The notes: generated from the letters alone by a model not told the origin. A DNA stretch of 64,000 bases from Choanephora cucurbitarum (GCA_025331435.1 JAIWNI010000104.1:1-64000), one strand, 5' to 3'. Positions 35,905-47,556 are shown, numbered from the stretch's first letter. Translations and numbers: made by a program.

Positions 35905-36969
35905 TTAAATTTGGTATTTCGTAGTGCCACCATTGGCGTCAATCACTGCTTGGCACCTATACATCATACTATCGATCAAGCGAGTGATCAGATCACTGTC
36001 GATCCTCTTCCACTCTTCTTCAAGAACCTTCTTCAACTGGTCAGTGTTCCTGACCTCGGATCTTCTACTTTCTACCCTGCACTCGAGAGCCCACCACAAA
36101 TGCTCAATGGGATTCACATCTGGGCTTCGTGCAGGCCAGTAGTCAAATCCCTTCATCATATGTCTTGCTTTCCACTCTTGAGCTGCAAGGCCAGTATGGC
36201 ACGTAGCCCCATCTTCTTGCAGGATGAAGCTCTTACCTTCATCTGCTTTCAATCCCATGAACCGTGGTTGAAAAATTTCAGATAAAACTTCAATGTATTT
36301 TGCCCGATTTACATGGCCATCCACAAACACAAGAGGGCCAACACCACCCCGCCAGAAGCAGCCCCAAATCATCACACCACCACCAAACTCGGTGGTGGGG
36401 TTAGTATTCTCAAGAGCGTACCTCTCACCTTCACGACGAAGAACTCTTGCCTCTACCAGATCCAAATACAGTGTACTTTGATTCATCAGACCAATTTACC
36501 TGTGTCCACTGATCCTTCGTCCAGTCGACATGTTCAGTGACCCATTTGAGGCGGTGCTTCATATGAAGCTCAGTCAAGGCAGGCTGTTGGCTGCATAGTA
36601 AGATTTGAAGCCTACCTTGCGGGGAAAACTGATGGTGGTATCTCTAGAGACATCAATGCCAACTGACTTGAGGTTGTCCTTGACCATCTAGATAGTCACG
36701 AAAGGGTCATCATTTACAACGGTTGCAATATGTCTGGGACCCCTTTCGTTTATCTTCATATAAGCTCGTGGGGGAGCTCTAGGAAGAGGAGTATTTTCAA
36801 CCTCAATCTTCTTTCTGATATCACTCACAGTAGAGTTCGATATGCCTATCAGGCGGGAAATTTCGTTGACACCCATTTGAGCCTTAGTCAACCAGTAAAC
36901 TCCCCAATAATTTTTTTCACTGCGAGGTTTATAAGAACCACGTTTGCTTTGTTCGTTGCTGGTAGACAT
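35905..36969 (-). pseudogene. Tc1-like transposase (DD34E), frameshifted
   Basis: The N-terminal part (36969-36688) has a helix-turn-helix, VNEISRLIGISNSTVSDIRK, followed by the linker. A TAG then breaks the frame near 36688. The catalytic region is read in two frames: NWSDESKYTVFG (about 36500) supplies the first Asp; after a frameshift, GGGVMIWGCFWRGGVGPL is the typical Tc1 block; LQEDGATCHT gives the second Asp; and ARSPDVNPIEHLWW gives the final Glu with DD34E-like spacing. It ends at 35905 close to the inner left repeat. All three acidic residues are present, but at least two lesions prevent expression of one chain. Confidence 0.88.
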
Positions 36970-37052
36970 TCTGAGATTTGAGTATGATGAGATGGAGTAA
37001 AAGACTGTTTATTGTGATGACCATCATGGCAAAAATGCCTTTTTAAAGACCG

Positions 37053-37077
37053 TCCGGATTTCAATTCGGAGGGACTG
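37053..37077. repeat. Right terminal inverted repeat of the Tc1 element
   Basis: Inverted relative to the split left repeat (26483-26507 joined to 35746-35767). A TA dinucleotide follows at 37078-37079, as expected for Tc1/mariner insertion. Confidence 0.75.
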
Positions 37078-37254
37078 TATAAATATGTATGCTTAGTCAG
37101 TCAGCAATCAACGGAAATATATCTGTATAAAAAAGAGCTTTTTTTTTATCTTTCTTCTTTACTTCAACTCTCTTGATTTTCTCAAAAATCAGTATCACAA
37201 AAAGTACAACTTTAACAACGCAACCTCTCATGGCATTTCTGGTCTAATCCAACC

Positions 37255-38719
37255 GATGTCTGCTGAAGATGGCAGAAACCTCACCCAACTTGTCCATATG
37301 TTACTCGCAAAGGTAGACCATCTTCAAGAGTCGCGTAATAGACTTCAAATAAGCAAAGGATCTCAATCCAATGATAACAATAACAGATTATCTCACGAAG
37401 ATGTTTGAAGGAAGTTAACATGTTGTTATTATATACAGGTAATCTAACTAGAAATTTTATATAGCCTTATAACGCTACTCTGAAAGTTTGTACCGAACCG
37501 TCAACAAAATGGAAGATGCATCTATGGAAAGATAGTACGATAAAAACCGTGATAATAGAATCTATCATTCTTCATTCACTGATCACTTCAAATCCAAAAC
37601 CATACAAATTGACAAGCTTTACATCGCCAGTAAGACAAACTTGAATCTTACTGGTGAGGCCTTGGATGAACAGGCTGAGGTAATGTACCAGAATACTAGA
37701 TTCTTGGACCGCGGTTTTTGCGTCCGTCACTTCAAGCAAAAGAAGAACACTGACTTTCTCTTCAGTCAGCTAAGCAGAAGAGACAGTGACCATTACGCTC
37801 GTCAATTGGACTTCGTTGTCAGGCAGAGCATGGAAGATGTAGATGAAGACGACATGGCAAACGCTCTTCTGCCTCAGAGGGCAAGCGTAAAAGTCATACC
37901 TCAAAAAAATCGCCATTATAAACTTAACGCGTAAAAGAAGTCATTGAGATATAGACAAATGGAAAAGACGACTCAATTTTTTGCCTGTAGTCGATATACA
38001 AAAAAATATACTATACAGTCTATTCTGACTACTGCCCTGGATTTACGTCTACGGTTGTAGCCGCTGAAATTATTAGTTTCTTTTGTGCATCGGTAAGACA
38101 GTTTATCTATAGAGACTTTTGATGTTTAAATGTTCTTTACTAATTCAAATCAAAAAAACATTATAGAAGCACAAGACGTCTTTCTTTAAGCGTATTGAGA
38201 AAAACGATATGCTATCCAAGTATTTGAAAATCATGCAAATTATGGTTCATTTATTTGCAACCCACTTATTTAGTTACTGATACGATCAATAGATATGATT
38301 TCTATGTTACTGAAGGCAAAACCTTGCTGGAAGTCGATGAATCAACATTCGTGAAAAATTTGATTGACAGACTGAATGAAATTAGCATCCATGAAACCAA
38401 TAAGACAATCAGCAGCTAAATGTGATAGATAAGTGGGTGTAGAAGGGTAAGAGAGAAATAAAAGAAGTAAACATATCATAAACATCAACCGATGTGTATT
38501 TAGGGACACGATAAAGTATTCAAGCCCATAAAGACTAAAAGCTGACGGTGGAGTGAGAGTAAATGGTGAAGTTTTCTACGTCTTTGAAGTCAAAAAACCA
38601 TCAGTCTCCTCACTCTGCGAAAAAAAACATATGATTTAGAGAAGTTGGTGGGATACATGAAAGATGCCACCAACAACAAGAGACAAAGAGTGTTGCTTGG
38701 GAATGATCAGTTTTGTTAA
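37255..38719 (+). pseudogene. Broken gene of unknown family, possible PD-(D/E)XK nuclease-like C-terminus
   Basis: A TATA-like TGTATAAAAAAG (about 37121) precedes ATG 37255. The first piece, MSAEDGRNLTQLVHMLL..., looks like a short coiled coil. The next piece (37641-37934 and upstream codons) reads LNLTGEALDEQAEVMYQ and is protein-like but unknown to me. At 38295-38418 is TFVKNLIDRLNEI. At 38541-38719, in two frames, KADGGVRVNGEVFYVFEVKK is followed by DLEKLVGYMKDATNNKRQR. The D...E-V-K spacing is that of a PD-(D/E)XK nuclease core; this reading is inference. Stops and frameshifts occur throughout. It may be a host gene or another element's gene; it lies just outside the Tc1 right end. Confidence 0.4.
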
Positions 38720-38740
38720 ATAGAAGCAACAAAGATACTT

Positions 38741-39650
38741 TCATTAACTAAAAGCTGCAGTAGAAGGTAGAATGATCTTTTACACCATTTCTTGGAGAGA
38801 ACCAAGTTTCTTCAAGAAGACAAAAATTGATTCATGCAAACTGCCAAGTATCTTGGAACAAAAGAGTGAAGAATCGATGCATGTTTACCAATCTTTAAAT
38901 AAAATTCCAGTAAGGAATTTAAAATTAAGATGGCAAAAACTTATCTGCTTTATGGTTATAGGCCACAAGCTTTATTATGGAATACAAACATATATCCTAG
39001 CAAAGAACAAAGTCTAATAACTTGTTTGATTCTCATGTCTCTTCTCGTTTAATTATTGATTCCTGCAAGTTGCCAAATATCCCGGAACAAACAAGTAATG
39101 CATTTCTGTCTTAGTCCATCCTCAGAGTCTGTATTGGCGTTTTTCTTCATATATATATGTTTTAATCAAACAAGATGTTTTGAGATTGCAGATGTCGCCA
39201 ATAAGACCGACGACCTATTTGTATCTTTTGTCTGTGATCTTTCCTCCCTTTTCTTTCTTCACTTGTTTGACAGCTCCTCTCGATCATTTACTGGAAAATA
39301 ACTTACTGTAATTATTTTTTCACTTTTCGTTTGTTGAAGATCTAATTTAGAAGCAGAATATATAAATCAAATATTATGAAGTTACTTTTCTAATAAACTG
39401 CCTTTTTCTCAGATTTGCGTTGTTGTATTGCTTCAAAAGTACCACAAATGTTTCTTTTGATAAAGATTATTAGGTTGAAGTCCAAAAAATCAAGAAAAGA
39501 GAAAAGAACAAATTATACCAAATGTGAATTTTAAAATTGAATTCGTGATGATCAAAATAAAATTGGTTCGTATAATACGCCTCTGATCTAAATAATTATA
39601 CATGCAAAGAATGCTAAGCAATTTAGCATTATGAAGTAGGGGACATTATG
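38741..39650. other. AT-rich spacer, no gene recognised
   Basis: Two open frames of about 80 codons (38772 and 39056) have no domain and ordinary AT-rich composition. Two similar phrases, ATTGATTCATGCAAACTGCCAAGT-like and ATTGATTCCTGCAAGTTGCC-like, occur near 38828 and 39055, so an old duplication is possible. Confidence 0.5.
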
Positions 39651-39823
39651 CAGTAGTCGCTCGATTTAAGAGTGTTTGATTTCAGAGTATGCTCAATATA
39701 AGAGTGCAATCCTTCGACTTGAAAATCGCTTCAAGCGCTAAAATATCATTCGATTTAGAAGTATGTTCAATATAAGAGTTTATTTCTTAAAAATATGCAC
39801 ACTCTTAAATAAAGCGACTACTG
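39651..39823. mobile_element. 173-bp MITE with pogo/Tigger-like tips
   Basis: Inverted ends of 25 bp (39651-39675 and 39799-39823) match at 23 positions and start CAGTAGTCGCT. Internally, CGATTT...AAGAGT phrases repeat. There is no coding capacity. The CAGT tips with an ATTTAAGAGTG-type interior resemble pogo/Tigger non-autonomous elements; the flanking dinucleotides are TG and TG rather than TA. Confidence 0.75.
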
Positions 39824-40109
39824 TGGGTGACTAGAAGTATTTGATTACAGGCAACATCAACCGATAGATATCAATTAAGATGACACAAGAGAGATACCTT
39901 GACCGTAGAAAACGTTTACTTGTGAACGAAGAGTATACGTGAGAGAAAAAGCTATATGAAGGATTCCTTCTATGACTTCTATTAAAATAGCTATCCACCA
40001 AAAGCAAAAAAAAAAGCAAAAAAAAAGTAAAAAAAAACCTAAAACGTCATCTATAAGCATTGAGATTACAAAGAGTCGTATCTCCTTGTGAGTCTACCGA
40101 AACCAATAT

Positions 40110-42911
40110 TTGGCTATCAATGGTGTAATAAATACTTTCTTGGTGTTATCTAAAGTCGACAGCTTTAGCGAACGATTCAGAATCTTCGCTGCTCTTGTAT
40201 TGGATAGCTGCTTATGTGTAGTTATGCAATCCTGCGCGAAGGACATTCCTTTTATAACGCCTTGTATTCTCCAGATCCCATTGATCCACTGGCAATTAAC
40301 CCGCTTCTCTCTTTAATCCCGGTCAATGTGTGCCTTGATTTTACGGATAAGAACGCACTGACTGAAGCACCACTTGCAGATGATTTGAAGGATATGCTGA
40401 TACATAGTTCTTCGAGTAAAAGCTCCGGTTTGGACGTCATCCCTTTAGAGGTGTATCAATTCCTATTTCCTCAGTTTCCTGCTTCAACATAGTTTCTCCT
40501 GGCTAACCTCGAGTCAGCCCTTCTAGGTGTCTTATCCCCTTTCCCCTTACATGGCAACAAACGCGAATAAATATTGTTGTTTGAGAAGGGTGATCCGACC
40601 TCGCTGGCCGATTGGAGGTCTTTGTCCCTAACTAATACGAATGCCAAGCTATTTACTAAACTTCTTGCCAATCGTGTCAATGTGGTGTTGCCGGATTTGT
40701 TGGTCGTATCAAACTGGATTTAGGGTTAATTGTCTCATTTTTTATTGTTACTGGTTTAATTACATGCTAATGACTGACCTACGTCGGATGAGGGGTGGCG
40801 ATTCACAAGTGGCTGTTTCTTTAGATGCTGGAAAGGCCTACGACAGAGTCCATCCGCAATATCCTACAGCGGTTTTACGTCGATTAGAATTTTTTGCGAC
40901 TGTTATCTCCAGCCTGACCGAGTTGTTTTTTGACCCGGAAATAGCTCTTTCAATCAACGAATGATTAGGTGTACCTTTACGCCAACTTCAAGGTCTCCGT
41001 CGGGGAGATCTGCTTTCCCCTTTACTATTCAAATTGACCTGCAAGCCTTTTCTCCGCTCCATTCTTGTTTGTCCACGGTTAGCTGGGATTAGTCTTCCTA
41101 ATCACCCCAACGACAACTAAGCTATCTTATTTCTTGTCTCGGGCGGCTCGATGCCCCACATCACCCTCTATCAAACTGCTCAGCTACGCTGATGACCTGG
41201 AAGTGCTTTTCTCTTCACTTACCGAATGGCCAGGTCTTCTAAAGCTTTTGGATACATACTCCAAGGCTGGTAACGCAAGAACCAGCATCCCCTAAACGTG
41301 CATTATTTCATTATCCGGCTTTTCTCACGTGACCTGGCAATCTGTGTGCAATGGTAACGGTATTGTTTTTCATAATGTAGTTTGCCTAGCGCTGTGAAAC
41401 TATTGAACTACCCCTTGTATAGTACGTCTACACAGTTGGATTCCTATCCGGATGGTATCAAGCTCCAACAGCTTCAACAATGTCAGTTTTTGAAAGGGCA
41501 GTCTCTCTCGGTCCAAGGTCTATTTCTAGTAGAAAGCTCAGTCATTCTCAGCCGTCTATAGCATCTTATCCGAATGGTTCCTCTTCCACCGGTCTAGATA
41601 AAAGACATTATCAGAATTGTGCAAGACTTTATTTTGTTTTTTTGGCATAAACCTAGTTGATCCATGGCTTGTCGCTCGGAGAGGATCGACGGCCTGGGAG
41701 TTGCTGACCTTTCCATTAAAACTTGGTATGGCAAGCAGTATATGTTCGGAGGTTACTATTACTGTCTCAACCATACGATTTCCTGTCGCCCTGACTTGTC
41801 CATTGGTTTCAGATTCGCACTGGTTCGTGTTTCTATTGCCTCTATTTCTTCATCCGAAGCACTACAAGCATAGGTTCAAGATCCTCCCTCCCCTTCTACA
41901 TCTCCTTTGTATGTCCTCTTTAGAGCCAACCTTTGGTGAAGACTTATCGGATACTACCAAGTTGGTTACCATCCTCTGAGTAATGATTAGTCAGTCCTAA
42001 GGCCTGTGAGGTCCTAGAGGTATCAATTGCTAAGCCGGGTCATTTTTGCCGTCAGTAGCAGTTCCTGTCCAATTTGTTGCCTCGTCGCATTCCTTTCCTT
42101 GTCCCGGTGGCAGCTCAATTGCCCAGTAGTAGCTGAAGGCTCTTTTGGTCCTTACCTCTTCTGGCCAAAGCTTTCTCCTTTTGGTGGTGACTATTACATG
42201 GTACGATTGACTACGCAAGCAAGCTCCATAGTTGGAATTTAACCCACTTTTCCTTGTTATATTTGTGGTTTGTAAGTAGAAACCTTGTACCATTTTGTCT
42301 TCGACTGTGGTGTGATATTTGAGATGTAGAAATAAAATGTGTAACAAGTAAGGTAGTACTTTAAGACTGCATTTATGTATGCCTTTATTCTGAACAAAAT
42401 GAATGAGAGTATTTATACTATTTGCTATCTACTACAGCTATTACATTCTTGACTTCCTTTAGTCTTGATACTTTACTATATCTAGATAATATAAAACTTA
42501 TTGTCCTCTTGTAGACTTGTGTCGCCTAATATGACATTGACTTATCTCATAGTCTTGCAGTCCTTGCTGCTTATATCTTCTTTGGTCTATTTCTATAAAT
42601 GATTCTCTGTACTGACATATGTAGTCATTCTATATTCTCTCAATTGTTGGTAGGATTACTTATTCCATACTATTGATTATGACGCATGTCTTTATTACTT
42701 GATAACGACATTTATTCTAAAGGATTTGATCTTCCGATGTGCCAAACACCACATGTGATTTCAAATTAAGCTTCTGCCAGCAATACTTCGCTGATAGAAA
42801 TTTGACTACAACCTTCCCCAGTATTGTATCCGTGGGTCTGCCTCTTACGGCACTCGCTAATACTGAAGGTGATCTTCTCAGTCCCGTTCTTTTAATCGTT
42901 GTTGGTATAGG
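40110..42911 (+). pseudogene. LINE-4: strongly decayed L1-like ORF2 remnant
   Basis: RT and C-terminal pieces are scattered over three frames: SSSKSSGLDVIPLEVYQFL (about 40410), KGDPTSLADWRSLSLTNTNA (about 40578), SLDAGKAYDRVHPQYPTAVL (about 40820), LRRGDLLSPLLFKL, KLLSYADDLEVLF (about 41180) and CYICGLXVETLYHFVFDC (about 42259). After an LTR-like insert (42325-42710) the C-terminal region resumes as CQQYFADRNLTTTFPSIVS. There is no ORF1 or EN, so it is 5' truncated. It abuts the oppositely oriented LINE-5 fragment at about 42911. It is much older than the LINEs 1-3, judging by the density of stops. Confidence 0.8.
42325..42710 (-). mobile_element. LTR-like insertion inside LINE-4
   Basis: The segment interrupts LINE-4 homology and has LTR-style features on the minus strand: tips TG...CA, a TATA-like AGTATAAATACTC, and AATAAAGG about 25 bp further on. 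No clear 5-bp duplication is seen, so the ends are approximate. Confidence 0.4.
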
Positions 42912-43716
42912 ACACTGATTGACATCTGAGTTGAGAAAAACAAAGACGTGAGACAATGGAAGACAGGGGAAGGAGAGCCGAAACGTTCAAGCACTAAGTG
43001 CAAATATTGGGGATGAATCCAATCAAATGCTATTTCTTGATCTAAGTGAAGGGCAATGGCTGATAAATTGGTAGAGCGAACATGCTCCATCACAAGCTTC
43101 ACCAGCAAGCCGTTATCAGCGATAAATCTACCACGCACGAAGCCAGATTGGTACGGATTAAATAAATCATCTGTTATCTGGGGGAATTGAGCGTTTAAAA
43201 TCCGGGTGAAGACCTCGGCGTCAGTGTTGATCAAGGAGGTGGGTCTCCAACTTTTCAAGTCGGATAAGTCACCCTTCTTTAGTAGCAGGCAGACGGAGGC
43301 GGTAAGCCACGAGGATGGAAAGATACCATGAAGTGATGCATCATTGAACACCTGCAAGATAATTTCCTGACAAGAAGGATTGAGCACAATGAGCCTAACA
43401 ATTTCATATAGTTAACCATCCGGAACAGGACTACCCGTAGGAGGAGAACCAAAGAATGTTTCAATCGGCTCTTTTAAAGAGATAGGTTTAGGCAACATTC
43501 TGGAGTCCGAATCAGGAATGCGAGCAGATCGAGGGAGAGAGTTCAAGATTGAGGTTGCCGCATCATAATCAACAAGATCAGGCGAATATAGCTTATCGTA
43601 AAAAACGAAAGCTGCATTTAGCATCACATCTTTGGTTGAATAGAGACGGTCTAGAATAGGTTGAGTTGACAAAGAGATTAGGTGAAGAACATTGGAGGAG
43701 ACAATTGGAGAGCGTA
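42912..43716 (-). pseudogene. LINE-5: L1-like RT fragment, minus strand
   Basis: Two overlapping frames give a good RT stretch: STKDVMLNAAFVFYDKLYSP, LKKGDLSDLKSWRPTSLIN, PYQSGFVRGRFIADNGLL, HLDQEIAFDWIHPQYL and SLFFSTQMSIS. These are close to the LINE-2 sequence. The invariant AYDR core reads AFDW, an inactivating change. Both ends are cut: at 42912 it meets LINE-4, at 43716 it meets a recombinase remnant. A frameshift lies at about 43400. Confidence 0.85.
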
Positions 43717-44010
43717 ATGTAGGTATGAACTCGACAGATATTAGGCTTGGTAGTATGGGCTGCTATTTAAAAAGGCTTGATAATACGACGTTTGCGACGT
43801 TTCTCCTTTGGACAATAGACTTTCGAAGATACGACACAATGGCCTTGATAAATGCGAACAGAGATAACAGGAATACCATGCAAATCGAATGATTGAAATA
43901 AACAAGTGACACCAAGAAGGAACGCCAGCTTAGCTTGCAAAGACGCAAAAGAGGTCTGTTCGTTATTTAACCTGGATAAATATGTGAAAGCAGGTGTCAG
44001 ATCAATAATG
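43717..44010 (-). pseudogene. Tyrosine recombinase remnant (DIRS/Crypton type)
   Basis: The minus-strand reading SFASLQAKLAFLLGVTCLFQ then SFDLHGIPVI, and VYCPKEKRRKRRIIKP, matches the layout LAFLLG...(F)LRPSDLHRI...PKE..RRKRRII of tyrosine recombinases in DIRS-like and Crypton-like elements. The catalytic Arg of LRPSDL is lost (LFQSFDL). A TAG follows IIKPF. The LINE-5 fragment begins right after it. With the gag-like remnant at 44752-46103 on the same strand it may be the end of one old DIRS-like element. Confidence 0.55.
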
Positions 44011-44751
44011 AGTCGATGTAAACGAGTTAGTCAGGTCTTGATGGCTGATCAGTGCTAGCAGAATGAGGATCGCGATGTACAGTCAACTAAAGAAAGTTTT
44101 GTGTGATTTCATATTCGGACTTGGTCTTCTCAACGATCATAACTATGTTAACAGTCTTACTTCTTGTTTCAAGAGTTAAGCGAGACATTTTAATCCTTCT
44201 TTTTATTTTAATTTGTTAGAAATAAAGAGAGTTTGTATAGCAATGTTCAATGGACGAACCTTCATCAAAAGTTTCTCGAAATTTGAAATCCCACAAAACT
44301 TTCTTTGGTTAACTGTAGATGAGCGATAGCTGTTAAATACAGTATTATAGTTGTGAAAACGTAGCTAAGTTGTGTGTACATGGTGCTAAAGAAGTTGATT
44401 GATTGAATGTTGTATCAAAAATCCCGTGGAATTAGTCCAATATAAGAATAGTATTTGGCCCATACAGTACGAACGGTTGGTACTACTGTTCTAAATTAGA
44501 TGCAATGTGAGAAGGTGCTGCACACCTGCATAGAATTCTGGATTGTTAAACCGGTTGTTATGAGTTTCTATACAGCGAGTTTTCAGTTGCTATTTGAGCT
44601 TATGGGATAAATCGCAAATGGCGAAGGTAGTTTAATCGATGGAGCTGGATTGAGGTGAAATGGAAGATTTATGCTCAATGCCTGGAGAACAGGGAACTAG
44701 ATTGCCCTCTATCAGCACGGTGTGATCATCGCCACCAGCGGCAACTTCTCT

Positions 44752-46103
44752 TCAATAGTCTTGTGTAGACAACGCGTCATCAGATTGCATGGAGGGTTGA
44801 GGAACGGGAACCTGCATTGATTCCAAGGAATTATAAATGCGTATGTTGCCATACAGCCCCAGTTTGAGAATCAGAACACGTATCTTTTTAGTTGTGTGGT
44901 GTTCCGGTCTACGAAAAGATCTACGTCGTTTTGTCTGCAAGATTGTTGATGTTGATTGTAGACAGGTCATCGAAGCACCCAGTTGTTCTTCTGATAAGGT
45001 CGTTTCAACTCGAAGTCCGCGATTGTGTCGACTACTTCTCGTACATATGTTGATTGAATCGTAATCCCTGTCTTTAGGCGCCATTTTCATAGGTCTGTTG
45101 CTAGCTTCATGAGTAGTGTTAATTTGGCTCAGCCTATTTTGTTCATGTTTTGCCATTGACATGATGTTGCCTATGGCAATCAAGATTCTCATGTAGTGGA
45201 GATAAGGAAATGTAGGTAGTGCAAGGAATGCCGCATTTAACTCTCCCCAGTCAATTGATATCGGTGCTTCTTGGTCTTTTCAGTGTTCATGTGCAGTGAG
45301 AGGTGTTTGAGACTGTAGATAGAGGCTGCAACCTCAGCCCGCATTGCTGACGTCCGCGTAAATCGTCTGTGAGGTATCTGTTTTTTTTTGCCAATTCGGA
45401 AAGCCTTATAGACCGTCTGCAAATTAACAGTTTGTTGCGAAAGAGCACGTTGAGATTCATCCAAAGGCACTATATAGTTACTCGAAGAAGGCGCATTGCT
45501 TGGTGAGAGGTTTGAATTGATAGCTTAAAACGCAAGGTTTTTACACATTTCCATGATTTCCGAAGAAAGATTAAAAATGAGGAGTCGCCAATTCGCGAGC
45601 ATTTTCAAGTAACGTTGAACGTTGAGGTTTGTAGAATCGCAGCTAATCTCCAAAGTCAATATGCTGAGAAGTTGAACGGTACCGGAAGTAAGGTATTGAA
45701 GGTGTTTTAAAGATCATTTCTGTTTCAGTTGTCCATTGTTCGTTGTGCGAATGACTTCGGGAATAATGCAGGAGGATTGTAGATTGTGTTGTTCATTCTA
45801 GGATATCTTTCAATGAGATCCCTACGTGTTTGCTCGGGAAGGGGTGTCATTGGAGTGCATCAGGTCATTGAACATCTCAGAAGGTTGTCAGATATAAGTA
45901 AAACGTATGTCTAGAAAATGCAAATTCTGAACAAGTTTATATTCGGCCATGTTTTGTGGAGGCTTATCATGCTGTTGTTGCTATGATCGCTCTACCGAGG
46001 GTTGAGCGCTCACATTTTGGTGGAGTAGAAGTGCGAGTTGATTGATTTGTTCTTCTTGACTAGCTAATATGTCCTGGATGTTTGGAGCAGGTATGGTACT
46101 CAT
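44752..46103 (-). pseudogene. Possible gag-like gene of a DIRS-type element, decayed
   Basis: The reading starts MSTIPAPNIQDILASQEEQ at 46103, a short coiled-coil-like N-terminus. After stops, LDESQRALSQQTVNLQTVYK (about 45465) and KQIPHRRFTRTSAMRAEVAA follow. The last piece (45192-44752) includes TKRRRSFRRPEHHTTKKIR and ends at 44752. I know no precise family; the gag call rests on position upstream of a tyrosine-recombinase fragment on the same strand and on the basic, low-complexity composition. The pieces between 45480 and 45980 are unreadable. Confidence 0.35.
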
Positions 46104-46308
46104 TTTTGTTACTGACCAGCGAAAAAGAAGATCAATCATTATATACATTACAAAGAAACCAATTTTTTTTTCGCTGACCAATAAAGCCAGAAGATTAAGC
46201 AATCATATGACCTATTTTTGCATTGGAGTGTCTAATCAAATTTTAGTAGAATTTATTTATCAATTGAATACAGTACTACTGTTTATGTGCACCAATCTAT
46301 TTTGATTC

Positions 46309-46311
46309 AGT
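46309..46311. repeat. 3-bp TSD of CACTA-like element B (mate 56448-56450)
   Basis: AGT flanks the outer ends of the element on both sides. Three bases is the usual CACTA duplication length. Confidence 0.75.
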
Positions 46312-46419
46312 CACTGCGATTTAAAAAATCCTGAAATCTCCATAAAATTTCCATTATTTTGGAATGGAAATTTTTCACTCTTCTCACTCCAAAAAAATGG
46401 AAATTCCGGATTTTTTCTG

Positions 46420-46560
46420 GAATTTCATAATTTTTTAGCACAAGAGATAATGGATTTAATGGATTTTTTTAATCTGTAGATAATGAATTTCATGACTTTT
46501 TTCCGGAATTTCATGAGTTTTTTAGCAGAAGAAATAATGGAATTCATGACTTTTTACAAA
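46420..46560. repeat. Left subterminal repeats of CACTA-like element B
   Basis: Two copies of a phrase of about 36 bp beginning GGAATTTCAT and running through TTTTTTAGCA and AATAATGGA (starting near 46420 and 46505), plus three further GAATTTCATGAC-type units. Such arrays bind transposase or accessory protein in CACTA elements. Confidence 0.6.
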
Positions 46561-47009
46561 TAAATGTACCGGATTTTATGGACTTTTTTTCTATTAAAGA
46601 CGGCCGCTATTGGTCGTTCAGGCTACTTATTGCACTCTTATAATGCTTATATAAATAAATAACTTTGGATATAATAATGATTGCTTTATTATAAAAGTAC
46701 AAGAGAAAGAAAATCATAGTAAAGAATTAATTTCTTGCCTAATAGAAGCTATTTAATAAATCATGTAAAACTATTTCTTCTTGAATTTGCCTTACCTTCT
46801 TTTGACTTTCATGGACTCTGGTTGATCCTTGCTTTTAAAACAGAGCATTATGTGCTAAATTCTGCGGTAATAGTTCGTTTGGTACTTACCTCAAGTCCTC
46901 TTTTCTGTGTTTGTTGAGGTATAACCTCTTCATCTTCGCTATCGCTATTATTCCGGCAAAAGTAAAGATGTATGTCAATTAACATGTTGAGGGTTTTACT
47001 ACATTGAGC

Positions 47010-47556
47010 TTACATAGCCTCGGGAGTGTCCAAGTTGCCAAATCTGTTTTGGTAGCTTGTTGCCACCAGTGTCTTCACGATCCAGTTGCTCTCACATAGT
47101 CCCATTTCTATGTGGTGTATCTGCTGGATTAACTCAGAGGCTCGAGTGTACATTTTGCCTCTGATCGTGGTAGGCACACGTTTCCAGCTGGGAGGCATGC
47201 CGTGATAGAGGCTTAAAATCACTTCATCACTCCTCTCAGTGCAGCATTTGAGCACAGAGTTGTAAGCCTCTTCCGGCGGGACTTCAGGAAGAAGCTTACC
47301 CAAAGCCTCTTTCACATCATAAGCCTTGGGCTTTCGCTTGATGGCGTTGCCGGTCTTTTCGCTCAATGTCCTAGGGTGAGGAAATGACGGTCTCAGGCTC
47401 TTCATGGAGAGGCTTTTGGACAATCAGATGTTCTTCCAAAGCCAGCACCCTTTTGTTGGTGTCTGCGACTCCGGCCTCGATCCTTTCAAGCTTACCAACA
47501 ATCTTTTCCATGCACTCCAAAAGAGTGCTTTCTAAGTTGCTTTTAGTTCTAGGCAT
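47010..47556 (-). pseudogene. Coiled-coil companion protein of CACTA-like element B, one frameshift
   Basis: The first piece (47556-47371) begins MPRTKSNLESTLLECMEKIV and is a coiled coil of about 45 residues. The frame then slips by one base near 47375 into the second piece (to 47010), which has a basic hinge, KRKPKAYDVKEALGKLLPE, and a C-terminal domain ending CESNWIVKTLVATSYQNR. The order, size, C-x3-W-x-V pattern and divergent placement match the gene at 335-877 in element A. I recognise no named family. Only one lesion is visible. It is probably the accessory protein of the element, by analogy with plant TnpA or TnpD partners; this is inference. Confidence 0.6.

Larger units (their letters stand above)
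26483..37077 (-). mobile_element. Tc1/mariner element, split by LINE-2
   Basis: The right inverted repeat (37053-37077) reads outward CAATTCGGAGGGACTG followed by TA. The left repeat is in two pieces: a G/C-run-distorted outer part at 26483-26507 preceded by TA (26481-26482), and an inner part at 35746-35767 ending ATCCGGA. LINE-2 sits between them, and its TSD is the TCCCCCGAATT of this very repeat. With LINE-2 and one TSD copy removed the element is about 1.35 kb, a normal Tc1 length, with one transposase gene on the minus strand. The outer left repeat has an enlarged C-run compared with the right repeat. Confidence 0.8.

Noticed and set aside
39875..40060. Phe-rich minus-strand open frame
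   Set aside because: Caused by A-runs at 40008-40036; no protein-like pattern.
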